NCBI RefSeq assembly: GCF_005221325.1
Contig: NZ_CP039888.1
Coordinates: 2,555,501 to 2,619,500 of the forward strand
DNA from: Agrobacterium tumefaciens
GTDB lineage: Bacteria; Pseudomonadota; Alphaproteobacteria; Rhizobiales; Rhizobiaceae
Direction of reading: 5' to 3'
DNA: 64,000 bases
Made by a program: the position numbers and the translations under genes. The notes below the pieces were generated by a model. That model was given only the letters and a program-made list of their open reading frames with translations, made no database searches and was not told the origin of the DNA. Positions 40,301 to 49,872 of the stretch are shown in pieces (position 1 is the first letter of the stretch; each line of letters opens with the position of its first letter).

Positions 40301-40755
40301 GATCTCTCCTCGGTAAAATCGAATGGGGGAATGCGCGCCACCATGCCGCGCTTCAAGGGTTCGGGGCGGCCACGCCAAGGCATCAGGCCATCGGGGGCGG
40401 CGGAAAGCAGCCGCGCGCCGGTCAGCAGGTCTTCCGCATCGCCGAGCGTCAGCCCGCCAAACACATAAGACCAGCCATCGGCGCTGCGCAGAACGGCGCT
40501 GAGACCACGCTTGCAATTGGCAAGGCAATTGACGGAGCGAACGGCAATGCCGGTTTCCTGCGCCTTTTCGATGACGGCATCGGCAAGACGCGAACCCGGA
40601 CGCGGTTCGGCATTCGGATCAGCGTCATCGCGACAGCTGCGGCAAACGAAGACGATCACGCCAGACGTCGTTTCGTCCTGCGCGCTCGCATTTGCACATG
40701 AAGATGTCGATGAAATATCCAAACCGTCCCGTTCCCGCGCCACGTTAAAATTCAT
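40297..40755 (-). CDS. DUF1636 family metal-binding-like protein
   Basis: About 152 residues. The DUF1636 domain carries two cysteine pairs, VCRSCRDD and NCLANCKRG, spaced like a thioredoxin-like [2Fe-2S] ferredoxin or a metal site, then VLRSADGWSYVFGGL. Function is unknown. It is the first gene behind the cobalamin riboswitch and is coupled to cobW (ATGA), so a role in cobalt handling or redox support of corrin synthesis is plausible. The start is uncertain: ATG at 40755 without a clear Shine-Dalgarno, or TTG at 40794. Confidence 0.75.
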   Translation of the reverse strand: MNFNVARERDGLDISSTSSCANASAQDETTSGVIVFVCRSCRDDADPNAEPRPGSRLADAVIEKAQETGIAVRSVNCLANCKRGLSAVLRSADGWSYVFGGLTLGDAEDLLTGARLLSAAPDGLMPWRGRPEPLKRGMVARIPPFDFTEERS

Positions 40756-40854
40756 CGGGGTGCGGCTATCGAAAACGGTGTGCGTCAGGCGCAAACCGGC
40801 TGTTCGATCTGACCGACTGACCGGAGCACCCCGCCCGGCAGACGTTTTTTCCCG

Positions 40855-41075
40855 AAACGGCAGGTCTCCTGGCTTGCGGCTATCAACACCCTGTCACCGC
40901 CTTCCCGAACCGATCATGGAGGTCCAGTGGCTTTACGGCGCGGGCTTACCGCTTACAGTTGCGGGGGCAGCCACGGAATGGCCCTTTCTCAGGGCGGAAC
41001 CGTGTTCCCTCTTAGCTTTTCCCGTTGCCGGGAAAAGACCGTCAGTCCCTTACCCTTAGGCTGAACGGGTGTGAG
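40855..41075 (-). ncRNA. Cobalamin riboswitch
   Basis: The leftward strand contains a B12 box (AGCCAGGAGACCTGCC, 40874-40859), the GCCACTGG element, and the conserved core CCCCCGCAACTGTAAGCGG within 40940-40976, preceded by the hairpin CTTTTCCCGGCAACGGGAAAAG. These are the hallmarks of the AdoCbl riboswitch. It precedes the DUF1636-cobW-cobN-G-H-I-J operon and should shut it off when cobalamin is plentiful. No T-run terminator is seen before the DUF1636 gene, so control may be translational. The ends given are approximate. It fills most of the gene-free stretch 40756-41192. Confidence 0.93.
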
Positions 41076-41192
41076 GGTCAATGCCGCGCGCCCGTGACCG
41101 ACGCATTGCCGGGTGCGGCAAATTGAGTATAGTCGCCGCTCCGAATGGCGGGGGGCATAAGGTCCGCGCCGCTGGATGAGAAGGAAAAGGCG

Positions 41193-41810
41193 ATGACCCG
41201 CGACATCAGCGACAGCGAAGCCGAGCGTCACCGGCAGAAAATGGTCAACCGCAAGACGGTGCAGGATGCCGAAGTTGCAGAAAAGACCATCGAAAAAGGC
41301 CTGCTGATGATCAATACCGGCCCCGGCAAAGGCAAATCGACGGCCGCTTTCGGCCTCGCCTTGCGCATGCTCGGCACCGGGCGGCGGGTGGGCGCCGTGC
41401 AATTCATCAAGGGCGCATGGTCGACGGGAGAGCAGCAGGCCCTGACACTCTTCGGCGACAAGGTCGTCTGGCGCACCATGGGGGAGGGTTTCACTTGGGA
41501 CACGCAGGATCTGAAGCGTGATGTAGCGGCAGCAACGAAGGCCTGGGAAGAAGCCAAGGCCCTGATGGCAGACGAAACCATTGGCCTTCTGGTCCTCGAT
41601 GAGCTGAACATTGCCCTGCGCTACGATTACCTGCCGCTGGATGAGGTTGTCGCAACGCTTTCCAACCGCAGGCCCGATCTACATGTCATCGTGACCGGCC
41701 GCAACGCCAAGCAGCCGCTGATCGACGCCGCCGATATGGTGACGGAAATGACGCTGGTGAAACACCACTTCAAGGCGGGCGTGAAGGCGCAGGCCGGGAT
41801 AGAATTCTGA
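41193..41810 (+). CDS. cobO: Cob(I)yrinic acid a,c-diamide adenosyltransferase
   Basis: 205-residue CobA/CobO-type ATP:corrinoid adenosyltransferase. The P-loop [17 protein letters not shown] is near residue 45; [14 protein letters not shown] and [14 protein letters not shown] follow. It attaches the upper adenosyl ligand. The ATG at 41193 has AAGG motifs upstream. One base separates it from cobQ. Confidence 0.95.
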   Translation: MTRDISDSEAERHRQKMVNRKTVQDAEVAEKTIEKGLLMINTGPGKGKSTAAFGLALRMLGTGRRVGAVQFIKGAWSTGEQQALTLFGDKVVWRTMGEGFTWDTQDLKRDVAAATKAWEEAKALMADETIGLLVLDELNIALRYDYLPLDEVVATLSNRRPDLHVIVTGRNAKQPLIDAADMVTEMTLVKHHFKAGVKAQAGIEF

Positions 41811-41811
41811 T

Positions 41812-43269
41812 ATGACTGCCCGGGTGCTGATGTTTCAGGGAACCGGCTCCGATGTCGGCAAATCGCTGATGGTGGCCGGCCTTGCCCGCGCATTCACCCG
41901 GCGCGGCCTCTCCGTCATGCCATTCAAGCCGCAGAACATGTCGAACAATGCCGCAGTCACCGCCGATGGCGGCGAGATCGGCCGGGCGCAGGCATTGCAG
42001 GCGCGGGCAGCGGGCGTGCCGCTTTCCGTGCACATGAACCCGGTGCTCCTGAAGCCCCAGAGCGAAACCGGCGCACAGGTGGTAGTGCAGGGCAGGATCG
42101 TCGGCAATGCCAAGGCGGCCGACTATCAGCACATGAAGGCCGGGCTGATGCCGCGCGTGCTTGATAGTTTCGAGCACTTGAAACAACAGGCCGATCTGGT
42201 GCTGGTGGAAGGAGCAGGCAGCGCCTCGGAAATCAACCTGCGCGCCAATGACATCGCCAATATGGGTTTTGCCCGGGCAGCCGATGCACCGGTTATCCTG
42301 ATCGGCGATATCGATCGCGGCGGCGTCATCGCCAGCCTCGTCGGCACCAAAGCGGTGCTCGACGCCGATGACGCGGCGATGATCGAAGGTTTTATCGTCA
42401 ACCGGTTTCGCGGCGATCCGACGTTGTTTGCAGACGGGATGCGGATGATTGCGGAAAAGACCGATTGGGCCTCCATAGGGCTTCTGCCGCATTTTTCCGA
42501 TGCGGCGAAACTGCCCGCGGAAGATGCGCTGGGGCTTTCCGGCCCGGCCCAGCAGAAACCCGGCGCAAAAATCCGCATCGCCGTGCCGATCCTGCCGCAT
42601 ATCTCCAATTTCGACGATCTCGATCCTCTCGACATGGAGCCGGATGTGGAGCTGATCCGCGTGCGGCCGGGTGATACGATCCCCGCCGATTGCCGGCTGG
42701 TTTTGCTATGCGGCTCGAAATCCACCATTGCCGATCTCGCCGTGCTGAAAGATGCGGGCCTGGACATCGATATAAAGGCGCATGTGAGGCGCGGCGGCTA
42801 TGTTCTCGGCCTTTGCGGCGGCTACCAGATGCTTGGAAAAACCGTTGCCGATCCTGATGGTATCGAAGGGCCCCCGGCGACAGTCAAGGGGCTCGGCCTG
42901 CTGGATATCGACACGGTTTTGACGGGTGATAAACGGCTTGTTTCCGTGCGAGGCACGAGTTTCGACGGTGTTGATTTATCCGGCTACGAAATGCATGTCG
43001 GAGAAACTACGGGAATAGCGGGCAACCTGCCGTTTTCGACGATCGATGGACATGACGATGGCGCCATCTCGCCTGATGGCCGCGTCTTCGGCACCTATAT
43101 TCACGGCCTTTTTGCGGACAATCGCCAGCGTAGCGCATGGCTGGAACGTCTCGGCGGGCAGGGTACGGATCTGAACTATGATGCGCAGGTGGATGCGGTT
43201 CTCGACCGTCTGGCTGAGCATATGGAACAGCACCTCGATCTCGACAGGCTGCTTGCTATAGCGCGATAA
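41812..43269 (+). CDS. cobQ: Cobyric acid synthase
   Basis: 485-residue glutamine-dependent amidotransferase that adds four amides to adenosylcobyrinic acid a,c-diamide. N-terminal ATPase ([46 protein letters not shown]) and C-terminal glutaminase with the nucleophile in [11 protein letters not shown] and the histidine in GTYIHGLF. Cotranscribed with cobO. Overlaps the converging cobD by 14 bases. Confidence 0.96.
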   Translation: MTARVLMFQGTGSDVGKSLMVAGLARAFTRRGLSVMPFKPQNMSNNAAVTADGGEIGRAQALQARAAGVPLSVHMNPVLLKPQSETGAQVVVQGRIVGNAKAADYQHMKAGLMPRVLDSFEHLKQQADLVLVEGAGSASEINLRANDIANMGFARAADAPVILIGDIDRGGVIASLVGTKAVLDADDAAMIEGFIVNRFRGDPTLFADGMRMIAEKTDWASIGLLPHFSDAAKLPAEDALGLSGPAQQKPGAKIRIAVPILPHISNFDDLDPLDMEPDVELIRVRPGDTIPADCRLVLLCGSKSTIADLAVLKDAGLDIDIKAHVRRGGYVLGLCGGYQMLGKTVADPDGIEGPPATVKGLGLLDIDTVLTGDKRLVSVRGTSFDGVDLSGYEMHVGETTGIAGNLPFSTIDGHDDGAISPDGRVFGTYIHGLFADNRQRSAWLERLGGQGTDLNYDAQVDAVLDRLAEHMEQHLDLDRLLAIAR

Positions 43270-44221
43270 GGATCGCCAGAAGCCCGAACAGGCCGATCAG
43301 CAACAGGTCCGCGATCCGCGCCAGCCGCAGTGCCCTTCGAATATCACCGGCAACCAGCGCCGACCTTCCCCCTTCGCCCATGAAACGCGCCTCGATCATC
43401 TGCCCGCCATAGGAACGCGGCCCGGCAAGCGCAAAACCCAGCGCACCGGCCAGCGCCGCCTCCGGCCAGCCGGCATTGGGGGAGCGGTGGTGGCGCGCAT
43501 CGCGACGGATCGCAGCAATGGCCGCTTTTGGCGACGCGCCCTCAACAAAAAATGCGGCGATCACAAAGAGGCTGCCACTCAGCCTCGAGGCCGGCAGATT
43601 GACGAGATCATCCAGCCGGGCCGAAGCCCAGCCAAAGGCCTCATGGCGCGTCGAACGATGGCCGATCATGCTGTCTGCCGTGTTGATCGCCTTGTAAGCC
43701 GCACCGCCCGGCAGACCCAGAAGCCCGAGCCAGAAGGCAGGGGCGACGATGCCATCGGAAAAATTCTCGGCGAGACTTTCGATCGCCGCCCGGCAGATCG
43801 CCGCCTCATCCAGCTTTTGCGGATCACGCCCGACGATCATCGACACCGCCTTGCGGCCGCCCTCCACCCCCTCGCGCTCCAGCGCCGTGGCGACTGCCTC
43901 CACATGCTGTTCCAGACTTTTTTGCGCCGGAAGCGAAGCGCCGAGTATCGCCACGGCCAGCAGACCGAAGGGCAGGAAAAGCAGAACCGATTGCGCAAAC
44001 CATGCAAGGATCACCGTCAGCCCGACAAAAGCAACCAGCGCCACAACACCTGCGGCCTTGCGTTGAGAAAATGACGCATTCTCCCGGTTCCATTTTTTGT
44101 CCATGAGCGCGATAAGCGAACCGATCCAGGTGACGGGGTGGCCGAGGCGTTTGAACAGCCAGTCCGGATAGCCGGTCAGGCGTTCGATCACGAGCGACAG
44201 GAAAGCGATAGCAAAGAACAT
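43256..44221 (-). CDS. cobD: Adenosylcobinamide-phosphate synthase (CbiB/CobD)
   Basis: 321-residue integral membrane protein with four or more hydrophobic segments ([58 protein letters not shown]). Joins the aminopropanol arm to cobyric acid. Its ATG shares two bases with the ATG of divergent cobC; its end overlaps cobQ. Confidence 0.94.
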   Translation of the reverse strand: MFFAIAFLSLVIERLTGYPDWLFKRLGHPVTWIGSLIALMDKKWNRENASFSQRKAAGVVALVAFVGLTVILAWFAQSVLLFLPFGLLAVAILGASLPAQKSLEQHVEAVATALEREGVEGGRKAVSMIVGRDPQKLDEAAICRAAIESLAENFSDGIVAPAFWLGLLGLPGGAAYKAINTADSMIGHRSTRHEAFGWASARLDDLVNLPASRLSGSLFVIAAFFVEGASPKAAIAAIRRDARHHRSPNAGWPEAALAGALGFALAGPRSYGGQMIEARFMGEGGRSALVAGDIRRALRLARIADLLLIGLFGLLAILIAL

Positions 44222-45266
44222 GGGCGAGACAGTACCAGAAAAGGCTCAAGGAGCGATCCGTCACGGCGGCAATCTCGGCAAGGCGCGCCTGATGTTTCGG
44301 CAAGCGCCTGAACCGTGGATCGACCTTTCGACCGGGATCAACCCGCACTCCTATCCGCATTCACCCATTCCTGCCAGCGCATTCACCCGTCTGCCGGAAC
44401 CCGGCACCGCCGAGGAGCTTAAACAGCTGGCGGCAACCCATTTCGGCGCGCCTTCCGCGCAGCATGTGACACTCTCTCCCGGCACCCAGATGCTGATGCC
44501 TTTGCTGGCGCAGATCGCCATCAATCGTGGAGCCCAAAACGGTGCCGTGCTTTCACCCGCCTATGCGGAACATGCCCGCACCGCACGCATGGCGGGGCTA
44601 ACCGTCAACGAAGTGGAAAACATCAGCGATCTGTCGGCTTACGGCTATGCGGTAGTGGTCAATCCCAACAATCCCGATGGTCGCATCACCGATCGCGAAG
44701 CTTTACTCACGCTGGCAGGAGCAATACGCCGCAAAGGCGGCCTGCTCGTCGTGGATGAAGCCTTCATCGAAACGGGCGGCGCCGAAAGCCTCGCGGATGC
44801 AGCCGGTAGCGACGCGCTGGTAATCCTGCGATCCTTCGGAAAATTTTATGGCATGGCGGGCGTGCGATTGGGCTTCGCAATTGCGCATCCCGACATCGCT
44901 GCCGAACTGGAAGCAAGGCTTGGCCCCTGGGCGGTTTCCGGCCCGGCGCTGCATATCGCGACCGAAGCGCTGGCAGACAGGGAGTGGCAGTCATCCATGC
45001 GTCTGCGGCTCGCGGAGGAAGCAAGGCGCTTGAACGCGCTGCTGGAAAAGGCAGGGCTGAAAATCGCCGGCGGCACGTCCCTGTTCACGCTGGTGCGGGA
45101 CGAGCGCAGCAAGGTACTGTTCGAGCATCTCGGCCGTCGCGGCATTCTGGTGCGCATCTTTGACGAAAGGCCTTATGACATGCGTTTCGGCCTTCCCGGC
45201 AGCGAAGCTGAGTGGCAGCGCCTCGAAGAGGCGCTGCGATCTTTCGATCACTCCTCGAAAGTGTAG
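44220..45266 (+). CDS. cobC: L-threonine-phosphate decarboxylase-like aminotransferase CobC
   Basis: 348-residue PLP-dependent class I/II aminotransferase-fold protein that in this pathway supplies (R)-1-amino-2-propanol phosphate, partner of CobD. HGGNLGKARLMF, DLSTGINPHSYP, NPNNPDGR, VVDEAFIE and the PLP lysine in RSFGKFYGMAGVRLG are visible. Start codon overlaps that of cobD within a CATG; 3' end overlaps the converging fuconate dehydratase by 19 bases. Confidence 0.93.
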   Translation: MGETVPEKAQGAIRHGGNLGKARLMFRQAPEPWIDLSTGINPHSYPHSPIPASAFTRLPEPGTAEELKQLAATHFGAPSAQHVTLSPGTQMLMPLLAQIAINRGAQNGAVLSPAYAEHARTARMAGLTVNEVENISDLSAYGYAVVVNPNNPDGRITDREALLTLAGAIRRKGGLLVVDEAFIETGGAESLADAAGSDALVILRSFGKFYGMAGVRLGFAIAHPDIAAELEARLGPWAVSGPALHIATEALADREWQSSMRLRLAEEARRLNALLEKAGLKIAGGTSLFTLVRDERSKVLFEHLGRRGILVRIFDERPYDMRFGLPGSEAEWQRLEEALRSFDHSSKV

Positions 45267-46525
45267 GTCTCGATCGACTCCGGCTTCATTTCGATGGAGA
45301 AGCCCGGCAGCTTCGGCGGCATATAAGCCGCGTTGCGGATATCGCAGGGCTCGATGAAGTGCTCATGCAGATGGTCGACATATTCGATCACGCGACCTTC
45401 CTTGGTGCCTGATACCACGAGATAGTCGATCATCGACAGATGCTGCACATATTCGCAAAGGCCGACGCCGCCCGCATGTGGCCAGACCGGCAAATTGTAT
45501 TTTGCCGCGATCAGCAAAACAGCCAGCACCTCGTTCAGACCGCCCATACGGCAGCTGTCGATCTGTACGACATCAATTGCGCCTTCGGCGATGAACTGCT
45601 TGAACATGATGCGGTTCTGGCACATTTCACCGGTTGCCACCTTCACCGGGCCGATGGCGGCGCGAATCTTGCGGTGGCCAGCCACATCATCCGGGCTCGT
45701 CGGCTCTTCGATGAAGAACGGCTTGGAAAAGGCGAGCTTATTCACCCACTCGATCGCCTGATCCACTTCCCATACCTGGTTGGCGTCGATCATCAGATAA
45801 CGGTCGGGGCCGATCACTTCACGGGCAATAGTGAGACGGCGGATGTCGTCTTCGAGATCGCGGCCGACCTTCATCTTCACATGGTTGAAACCGGCATCGA
45901 TCGCTTCCTGGCAAAGACGGCGCAGCTTGGCATCGTCGTAACCCAGCCAGCCGGCTGACGTCGTATAGCATGCATACCCTTCGTTCTTCAGCGTCTCGAT
46001 GCGTTCCTTCTTGCCGGCCTCGGCCTTTCTGAGGATCGCCAGCGCATCGTCGCGGGTCAGCACGTCAGTGAGATAACGATAATCAACGATATCGGCGATT
46101 TCTTCCGGGCTCATATCGGCCACAAGCTGCCATACCGGCTTGCCGGCCTTCTTGGCCAGCAGATCCCATACCGCGTTGACCACGGCACCGGTGGCAAGAT
46201 GCATCGCGCCCTTGTCCGGGCCGATCCAGCGCAGCTGGCTATCACTCGTCAGATGTCGCCAATATTTGCCGGGGTTTTCCGTGACGGTGGCAAGATCAGT
46301 GCCGACCACCAGATGGCGCATCGCTTCGATGGCCATGCAGCATATGTCATTGCCTCGGCCGATGGTGAAGGTCAGGCCATGGCCCTTCAGGCCCGGCTCG
46401 TCCGTATCGAGAATGACGTAAGCCGCCGAATAATCCGGGTCGGGATTCATCGCGTCAGAGCCGTCGAGGCTCTGGGAGGTCGGGAAACGCAGGTCGAAAA
46501 CACGCAGATCTGTAATTTTGGTCAT
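45248..46525 (-). CDS. L-fuconate dehydratase (enolase superfamily)
   Basis: 425-residue mandelate-racemase-type enolase. The general base pair is in HVKMKVG, metal ligands in MIDANQVW, FFIEEPTSPDD and ATGEMCQN, and the catalytic His in WPHAGGVGLCEYVQ. These and the N-terminal FDLRFPTS...GSDAMNPDPDYS match FucD, which dehydrates L-fuconate to 2-keto-3-deoxy-L-fuconate; some members also accept related aldonates such as L-galactonate. Last gene of the leftward sugar operon. Confidence 0.92.
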   Translation of the reverse strand: MTKITDLRVFDLRFPTSQSLDGSDAMNPDPDYSAAYVILDTDEPGLKGHGLTFTIGRGNDICCMAIEAMRHLVVGTDLATVTENPGKYWRHLTSDSQLRWIGPDKGAMHLATGAVVNAVWDLLAKKAGKPVWQLVADMSPEEIADIVDYRYLTDVLTRDDALAILRKAEAGKKERIETLKNEGYACYTTSAGWLGYDDAKLRRLCQEAIDAGFNHVKMKVGRDLEDDIRRLTIAREVIGPDRYLMIDANQVWEVDQAIEWVNKLAFSKPFFIEEPTSPDDVAGHRKIRAAIGPVKVATGEMCQNRIMFKQFIAEGAIDVVQIDSCRMGGLNEVLAVLLIAAKYNLPVWPHAGGVGLCEYVQHLSMIDYLVVSGTKEGRVIEYVDHLHEHFIEPCDIRNAAYMPPKLPGFSIEMKPESIETYTFEE

Positions 46526-46561
46526 GGCCGGTTACTCGCGGTCAGTGTCAAAGAAAATCGT

Positions 46562-46891
46562 TCAATCGAGGTGGAAGGTTTCTTCCATCATCGCCCACCA
46601 CTCGCCTTCCTTGCGGCTTTCGAGGGGCTGCTGGCAGGGAATGGTGAATGACCACCATTCCTGGTTTTTCGGGCTCGCAGCTATCTTCGCCATATCGGCG
46701 CTGAAATCACTGCCGTGATATTCCCAATAGCCGAAAAGCAGATTTTCCGGCTCGCGCAGGAAGATCGTGTAATTGCGAATGTTGCTTTCGCTGATCAACG
46801 CCAGAACCTCTGGCCAGACCGCGGCGTGCAGCCTTTTATATTCTGCGATCATCTCCGGCTTGACGCCTATGACCATGCCCATGCGCTGCAT
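46562..46891 (-). CDS. L-rhamnose/L-fucose mutarotase family protein
   Basis: 109-residue protein of the RhaM (DUF718) mutarotase family, which interconverts alpha and beta anomers of 6-deoxyhexoses. Motifs: VIGVKPEMIAEYKRLHAAVWPEVLALI, NYTIFL, LFGYWEYHG, KNQEWW. Given the fuconate dehydratase 36 bases downstream, L-fucose or L-galactose is the more likely substrate than rhamnose; this is inference from context. Confidence 0.85.
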   Translation of the reverse strand: MQRMGMVIGVKPEMIAEYKRLHAAVWPEVLALISESNIRNYTIFLREPENLLFGYWEYHGSDFSADMAKIAASPKNQEWWSFTIPCQQPLESRKEGEWWAMMEETFHLD

Positions 46892-46902
46892 GAAAAACTC
46901 CG

Positions 46903-48036
46903 TTATTGCTCGATGGTGGCAAGCGCCGCACGCAGCTTCGACTGCGGCAGCTTCAGTTCCAGCCTTTCGGCGGCGGCAATGACCGGCACGAAGCGGCGGC
47001 GCTTCTTTTCGTCATGATTGCCGGCGATATCGGCAAGGCGATGCGCAAGAAAAGGATTGCGCAAACGCTCCCGCAACACGCGAATATAGGTTTGCGCCTC
47101 GCCGCCCATACCCTCAGTCGCAAAAACCGGCAGAACCTCGTCGCGCCAGAGTGCTTCCAGATCAGCCACCAGAGCGTCGTCAGCCATGGCCTGCCGCACC
47201 GTCTCGTCCTTCGGGCGTGCATCCTGCGCCCAGCGCTCCGCCAGATAGGAATGGCCGAGGTTGAGCAGGAAAAGCTTCAGCTTTTCATAGTGGTCGAGAT
47301 CATCAGTCAGCACCACCGCGGGGTGCGTGCAGGGAAGCACTAGGCCTTCCTGCTTCTCGATCGCCCAGAGTGCATAGGGTTCCGCAACAGCGCCGACCGG
47401 ATCGATCGGCTCGGAGACGATACGATCCACCAGACTATTGGCGAAACGGCACTTCTCATTCAGATAGAAGGCAAAACCCGCCGGCAATTGCCATTCATCC
47501 GCAAGCCGGCGAATGACTTGGCTCAGCTTTTCGCCGTTACGCGGCACGAGCTCGCAGGGGAAGATCGAAACAGGCGCTTCGGGATTAAGCTCAAAACGCT
47601 CCAGCAGCAGCATGCAAAGCTTCGCCGGAAAGCTTTTCGGCACGATGGTGAAATCGGCGGCAAGCTCGGGTCCGTCGCCCGAATCCAGCTCATAACCGCG
47701 ATCGCCTGTGTTGGACAGAATGACCTCGGCCACACAGGCGAGACGGCGCACCTCGGCCCAATCGGTCGTAGCAGTCAAAGCCCGGGCGACGGCCTTACCC
47801 TGAATTTCCTCATCCACTTCCTGCCCATCGCGAATGCCGCGAATGCGCACGGGATAGGATGCGCCGCTGTTCAGCGCCGCAACGCGCTTCAGGCTCTCGG
47901 CATTGCCGGTCGTCTGGACGATTGCAATGCGGCCCAGCGCCTCGCCACTATCGAGCGCCTGCGAAACGAACAGATCCGCATGGGCGAGAAGAAAGCGGCT
48001 GGTGCCGAATTGCAGGATTGGCGTATCGGGTGTCAT
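46903..48036 (-). CDS. Mannitol dehydrogenase family oxidoreductase (tagaturonate reductase-like)
   Basis: 377-residue NAD(P)-dependent polyol/uronate dehydrogenase of the mannitol dehydrogenase family: N-terminal Rossmann part (ILQFGTSRFLLAHADLFV), then EVILSNTGDRGYEL, SIFPCELVPRNGEKL and the active-site region ANSLVDRIVSEPI. It resembles altronate oxidoreductase (UxaB) but is shorter than the E. coli enzyme (about 480). Together with the altronate dehydratase at 55.6 kb it suggests tagaturonate to altronate reduction. Its ATG overlaps the dehydrogenase upstream by four bases. Confidence 0.8.
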   Translation of the reverse strand: MTPDTPILQFGTSRFLLAHADLFVSQALDSGEALGRIAIVQTTGNAESLKRVAALNSGASYPVRIRGIRDGQEVDEEIQGKAVARALTATTDWAEVRRLACVAEVILSNTGDRGYELDSGDGPELAADFTIVPKSFPAKLCMLLLERFELNPEAPVSIFPCELVPRNGEKLSQVIRRLADEWQLPAGFAFYLNEKCRFANSLVDRIVSEPIDPVGAVAEPYALWAIEKQEGLVLPCTHPAVVLTDDLDHYEKLKLFLLNLGHSYLAERWAQDARPKDETVRQAMADDALVADLEALWRDEVLPVFATEGMGGEAQTYIRVLRERLRNPFLAHRLADIAGNHDEKKRRRFVPVIAAAERLELKLPQSKLRAALATIEQ

Positions 48037-49043
48037 GCGACCTCCACCATACCCTTGATGACCCCGGCTTTCGGATCGGTCAGGCCCGCGAACTTCGACG
48101 GAACATCGGCAAGTGTCATGCGATGAGTGATCAGCGCCTCCGGCACTTTCCCTTCGCGCAAGGCGCGAAGCACGCGCTCGAAATCCTCCGGCGTCGCGTT
48201 GCGGCTGCCGAGCAGCGTCGTCTCACGCTTGTGAAATTCCGGGTCGTTGAAGCTGATATCGCTGGCGACGATGGACACCAGAACATAGGAGCCGCCGTGA
48301 CCAACGAAGGAGAAACCGCGCTCCATGGCTTTCGGATTGCCGGTCGCATCGAAGACCGCATCGAAGAAATCGCCGCCGGTAATGTCGGAAAGTCGATCCT
48401 TGTCACCGTCGCCGAGGGCGACCGTATGAGCGACACCGAGGTGGTCCTTACAGAAATCCAGCCGGTCGGTGCGACCATCGATCATCGTCACTTCGCCGCC
48501 ATCGAGAACGGCGAAGACTGCAACCGCCATGCCGATCGGGCCGGCACCGACGATCAGAACCTTCTGCCCTTTTTCAACGGCACCGCGCCGCACCGCATGG
48601 GCGCCGATCGCCAGGAATTCCGTCATGGCCGCCTGGTCGAGGCTCAACCCCTCCGCCTTCAGCACAAATTGCTGCGGCACGCTCAGATATTCCACCATGC
48701 CGCCATCGCGATGGACGCCGAGCACACCGATATTGCGGCAGCAATTGCTCTTGCCCTTCAGGCAGGCATTGCATTTTCCGCAGGACATATAAGGAATGAT
48801 GGTCACCACATCGCCAGCGGAAAGGTCACTGCCCGCGGGTGCCTCCTCAACCGTGCCGGAAAGTTCGTGACCCATGATACGTGGATAGGAGAGATAGGGC
48901 TGGTTGCCGGTGAAGATGTGCAGATCCGTGCCGCAAACGCCAATGCGGCGAACACGCACCAGGACTTCACCTTCGCCGCGCACGGGTTTCGGCAGATCCT
49001 TGGCGGTTAATTGACCGGGAGTGTCACAGAAAATCGCCAGCAT
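48033..49043 (-). CDS. Zinc-binding alcohol dehydrogenase (L-galactonate oxidoreductase-like)
   Basis: 336-residue medium-chain dehydrogenase. Catalytic zinc ligands in VCGTDLHIF and GHELSG, structural zinc cysteines in CGKCNACLKGKSNCC, and the nucleotide fold VLIVGAGPIGMAVA. It resembles the E. coli L-galactonate 5-oxidoreductase (LgoD/YjjN) group, which makes tagaturonate; it might instead oxidise 2-keto-3-deoxy-L-fuconate. Substrate is inferred from neighbours. Confidence 0.82.
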   Translation of the reverse strand: MLAIFCDTPGQLTAKDLPKPVRGEGEVLVRVRRIGVCGTDLHIFTGNQPYLSYPRIMGHELSGTVEEAPAGSDLSAGDVVTIIPYMSCGKCNACLKGKSNCCRNIGVLGVHRDGGMVEYLSVPQQFVLKAEGLSLDQAAMTEFLAIGAHAVRRGAVEKGQKVLIVGAGPIGMAVAVFAVLDGGEVTMIDGRTDRLDFCKDHLGVAHTVALGDGDKDRLSDITGGDFFDAVFDATGNPKAMERGFSFVGHGGSYVLVSIVASDISFNDPEFHKRETTLLGSRNATPEDFERVLRALREGKVPEALITHRMTLADVPSKFAGLTDPKAGVIKGMVEVA

Positions 49044-49046
49044 GCA

Positions 49047-49868
49047 TCACCTGTCATCAAGGGAGTAAAAACGAATGGCGTTGCCGCCGAAGACTGCCGG
49101 ATGGTCCTTCACCGGCACGATATCGCGGCAGAAGTCCAGCCAGCTCTGATAATCGCCCGCAAGACGCAGCACCGGCCAGTCGCTACCGAAAATCACGCGA
49201 TCGCCACCGAATAGTTCCAGAATGGTCTCGGCATAGGGCCGCACCGCTTCCGGACGCTGCTCACCACGCTCGGTCAGCAGGCCGGATAGCTTGCAATGGA
49301 CATTGGGAAGGGCCGCCAGAGCCGCCATATCACGCCGCCAGTCACTATAGTGGCCGGTGGCAATCAGAGGCTTCGCACCATGATCGATAACAACAGGCAA
49401 GTCTGGATGCCTGCGGGCAAAGGAAAGGAGATGCGGCAGATTGGGCGGCAGGACCAGCGCATCAAACACCAGACCGTGCTTCACCAGCGCGGCCACGGCA
49501 GCATCCAGCGCCGGATCGTCTATCCAGGCGACATCTTCCATGCCCTGAAGCATGGGGCGCGCACCCTTGAAGGCCGGATGTTTCGCCCGGCGGGCGATTT
49601 CCGCCACCGCTTCAGCAGACTTCATGTCCACCCAGCCGACCACGCCCTTGATGAAATCGGTTTTCTCTGCCAGTTCCAGCATGAAATCCGTATCGGCCGC
49701 CGTCTCCATCGTCTGCACCAGCACCGTGCCGGAAACCCCGGCGGCATCAAGCAGTGGCGACAGATCGGCCGGAAGAAAATCCCGGTAGATGGCAGCAAGC
49801 GATGGCGGCGGCCATTGCCCGGCGCGATCCTTCATCAACCAGAAATGCTGGTGGGCGTCTATGAGCAT
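49047..49868 (-). CDS. Amidohydrolase-family lactonase (COG3618)
   Basis: 273-residue TIM-barrel hydrolase (metal site IDAHQHFW at the N-terminus, VIDHGAKP, and FGSDWPV). COG3618 members act as lactonases on L-fucono-, L-rhamnono- and L-galactono-lactones. The ATG at 49868 lies four bases after the aldo/keto reductase stop, as expected for dehydrogenase-lactonase coupling. Confidence 0.85.
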   Translation of the reverse strand: MLIDAHQHFWLMKDRAGQWPPPSLAAIYRDFLPADLSPLLDAAGVSGTVLVQTMETAADTDFMLELAEKTDFIKGVVGWVDMKSAEAVAEIARRAKHPAFKGARPMLQGMEDVAWIDDPALDAAVAALVKHGLVFDALVLPPNLPHLLSFARRHPDLPVVIDHGAKPLIATGHYSDWRRDMAALAALPNVHCKLSGLLTERGEQRPEAVRPYAETILELFGGDRVIFGSDWPVLRLAGDYQSWLDFCRDIVPVKDHPAVFGGNAIRFYSLDDR

Positions 49869-49872
49869 TGCC

